From Fredinandcohnia onubensis (GTDB lineage Bacteria; Bacillota; Bacilli; Bacillales; Bacillaceae_L), in contig NZ_JAPSKV010000005.1 in NCBI RefSeq assembly GCF_031181385.1, forward strand, positions 222,612 to 286,611: DNA of 64,000 bases, in the 5' to 3' direction. The position numbers were made by a program, and so were the translations under genes. Below, piece by piece: positions 62,343 to 64,000 of this stretch. Every line of letters begins with the position of its first letter. The stretch's first letter is position 1. The notes under the pieces were generated by a model, which was given only the letters and a program-made list of their open reading frames with translations, did no database searches and had not been told where the DNA came from.

Positions 62343-64000
62343 ATGATGCTGAAACCAATGCTTCCAACCCTTATTTTCGAAGCCCCTACTGGCCAAAACT
62401 GGGTATATGAAATTAAATATGATGGTTTCCGCGCCATGCTATATTGGGACAAAGATCGGATTCAGCTGATCAGCAGGAACGGAAACCTTTTAAATGAACA
62501 GTTTCCAGAGATTATTAAGCAATGTGAACATCTTTCGGATGAAATGATTCCCTACCTGCCACTCATTTTTGATGGAGAACTATGTATTTTAGAATCACCG
62601 TATAAAGCTAGTTTTGAATTCATTCAGCAACGTGGCCGATTAAGGAGCACCGATAAAATAGCACAAGCATCCGCTTCAAAGCCTGCTCATTATTTGGTAT
62701 TTGATTTGTTAGAGCTTGGTGGTCAGAATCTCAAGGCCAACTCATTTCAGTTAAGGAAAGATGAACTCTATAAACTTTTTAGTAAAGCTGAACTCGCTCA
62801 CATCATTAATCCAAATAGTGACCAACTACTCCAATTAATTAAATACGAGGAAGACCTAGATGCGATTTGGAAGAATGCTACTGAACATATAGCTGAAGGG
62901 ATTATTGCTAAGAAAGTAGATAGTACCTGGGAGGAAGGTAAGCGCACTACTAACTGGTATAAAATTAAAAATTGGCAAGCTGGTGTGTTTTTTATTCTAG
63001 GCTACGATAAAAAGAATGCCTTTTTTCATGTCGGAGTTATAAGAAATAAACAAATCTATGAAGCAGGCTTGTTTTCACATGGTCTCTCTCCTGATGAAAG
63101 ACAAGCACTCCTTCAGGTCATACAAACTAATTCCACCGAAGAAACAACTAGTTTTATAAAAGTCGAACCTGGCATTTGTGTTGAACTTTTTTATCTAGAA
63201 TTGTATAAAGAGCAATTACGACAGCCTAGCTTCTCAAAGTTCCGGTTTGATGTAGAATGGCAGGATTGCACATGGGAAAAGCTCGTAAAAAATGCCCCGC
63301 TTCTACCTAAAGAAATTGAGATTACCCATCCTGACAAGCCACTTTGGAAGGATAAATCAATAACAAAACTCGATTATATTCAATATTTGGTTGAGGTTTC
63401 ACCCTATATGCTACCTTTTTTAAAGGAGCGTTTGTTGACTGTAATTCGTTATCCACATGGTATGTATGGTGAGTCCTTTTATCAAAAAAACTGCCCGGAG
63501 TATGCACCTGAGTTTATCCAGACCTCATTGTCAGATGGGATTGAATATATTGTGTGCAATGATTTAAAGACCCTCTCTTGGTTAGGAAATCAACTGAGTT
63601 TCGAGTTTCATATCCCGTTTCAAACGATTCATTCAAAAGGACCATCTGAGATTGTTTTTGATTTGGATCCACCGTCCCGCGCGGCTTTTCCACTCGCTAA
63701 AAAAGCCGCGACCATATTAAAAGAAGTATTTGACGGACTAAAACTACTATCATTTGTAAAAACTTCCGGAAATAAGGGTTTGCAAATTTATATACCGCTG
63801 CCGGAAAACAAGTTCACTTACGAGGATACGAGACAATTTACAGAGTTTATTGCTAATTATTTAATAAACCTTGAGCCTGATCTATTTACTACGGAGAGAT
63901 TGAAAAAGAATCGGGGAAACCGCATGTATGTAGATTACGTACAGCATGCTGAGGGTAAAACCATTGTAGCACCCTACTCGGTCCGCGGTAATGATGGAAC
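62343..64000 (+). CDS. ligD: DNA ligase D (ligase plus polymerase/primase domains), 3' end outside window
   Basis: Not in ORF track because it runs off the end. MLKPMLPTLIFEAPTGQNWVYEIKYDGFRAMLYW (KYDGFR ligase motif), AEGIIAKKVDSTWEEGKRTTNWYKIKNWQ; then primase-polymerase domain (EIVFDLDPPSRAAFPLAKKAATILKEVFDGLKLLSFVKTSGNKGLQIYIPL). Confidence 0.94.
   Translation, partial: MMLKPMLPTLIFEAPTGQNWVYEIKYDGFRAMLYWDKDRIQLISRNGNLLNEQFPEIIKQCEHLSDEMIPYLPLIFDGELCILESPYKASFEFIQQRGRLRSTDKIAQASASKPAHYLVFDLLELGGQNLKANSFQLRKDELYKLFSKAELAHIINPNSDQLLQLIKYEEDLDAIWKNATEHIAEGIIAKKVDSTWEEGKRTTNWYKIKNWQAGVFFILGYDKKNAFFHVGVIRNKQIYEAGLFSHGLSPDERQALLQVIQTNSTEETTSFIKVEPGICVELFYLELYKEQLRQPSFSKFRFDVEWQDCTWEKLVKNAPLLPKEIEITHPDKPLWKDKSITKLDYIQYLVEVSPYMLPFLKERLLTVIRYPHGMYGESFYQKNCPEYAPEFIQTSLSDGIEYIVCNDLKTLSWLGNQLSFEFHIPFQTIHSKGPSEIVFDLDPPSRAAFPLAKKAATILKEVFDGLKLLSFVKTSGNKGLQIYIPLPENKFTYEDTRQFTEFIANYLINLEPDLFTTERLKKNRGNRMYVDYVQHAEGKTIVAPYSVRGNDG

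Noticed and set aside
61859-62452. 197-aa minus-strand ORF
   Set aside because: Antisense to ku and ligD, both clearly real; Val/Ser/Phe-rich translation typical of antisense to a Lys/Ala-rich tail.

Overview
This looks like an ordinary Bacillaceae chromosomal segment: endospore-former gene content, low GC, about 50 recognisable genes on both strands. I see no rRNA, tRNA, prophage, transposase or CRISPR. Recognisable blocks, in order: the 3' end of an M29 aminopeptidase; nadC with a TAXI-TRAP transporter; a CobW-family GTPase; two alpha/beta SASP genes; a ykpA-like ABC-F gene; a SleB/CwlJ-type hydrolase; ribA-like, aldehyde dehydrogenase and MarR genes; a Gly/Pro/Met-rich repeat protein; rarD; an AbgB-like amidohydrolase with two membrane proteins and a divergent GAF/PucR-type regulator; ykvI-like; clpE with CtsR operators; map; pepF-like; motAB; a Cache histidine kinase; an Fsr-like MFS gene; a Spo0E-like gene; the full methionine-salvage set (mtnD, B, X, W, E, U, K, A) with two SAM-I riboswitches; ogt; an MCP; a radical SAM gene; ktrD-like; rsgI-sigI; and ku with the start of ligD (cut by the window end). 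The most unusual material is non-coding. Two intergenic minisatellite arrays share a 52-54 bp period (18691-19320 and 42244-42570). In the second, each unit encodes a perfect 11-bp stem hairpin, and the two arrays appear distantly related. There is also an exact 21-bp-period array (6454-6580), a dispersed ~80-125 bp element present twice (one copy inside the mtnW leader), and a SAM riboswitch with an enlarged P3. Best protein-level candidates for follow-up are the AbgB/DUF5058 membrane system and the nadC-TRAP association. All family names come from reading the translations; no database search was run.
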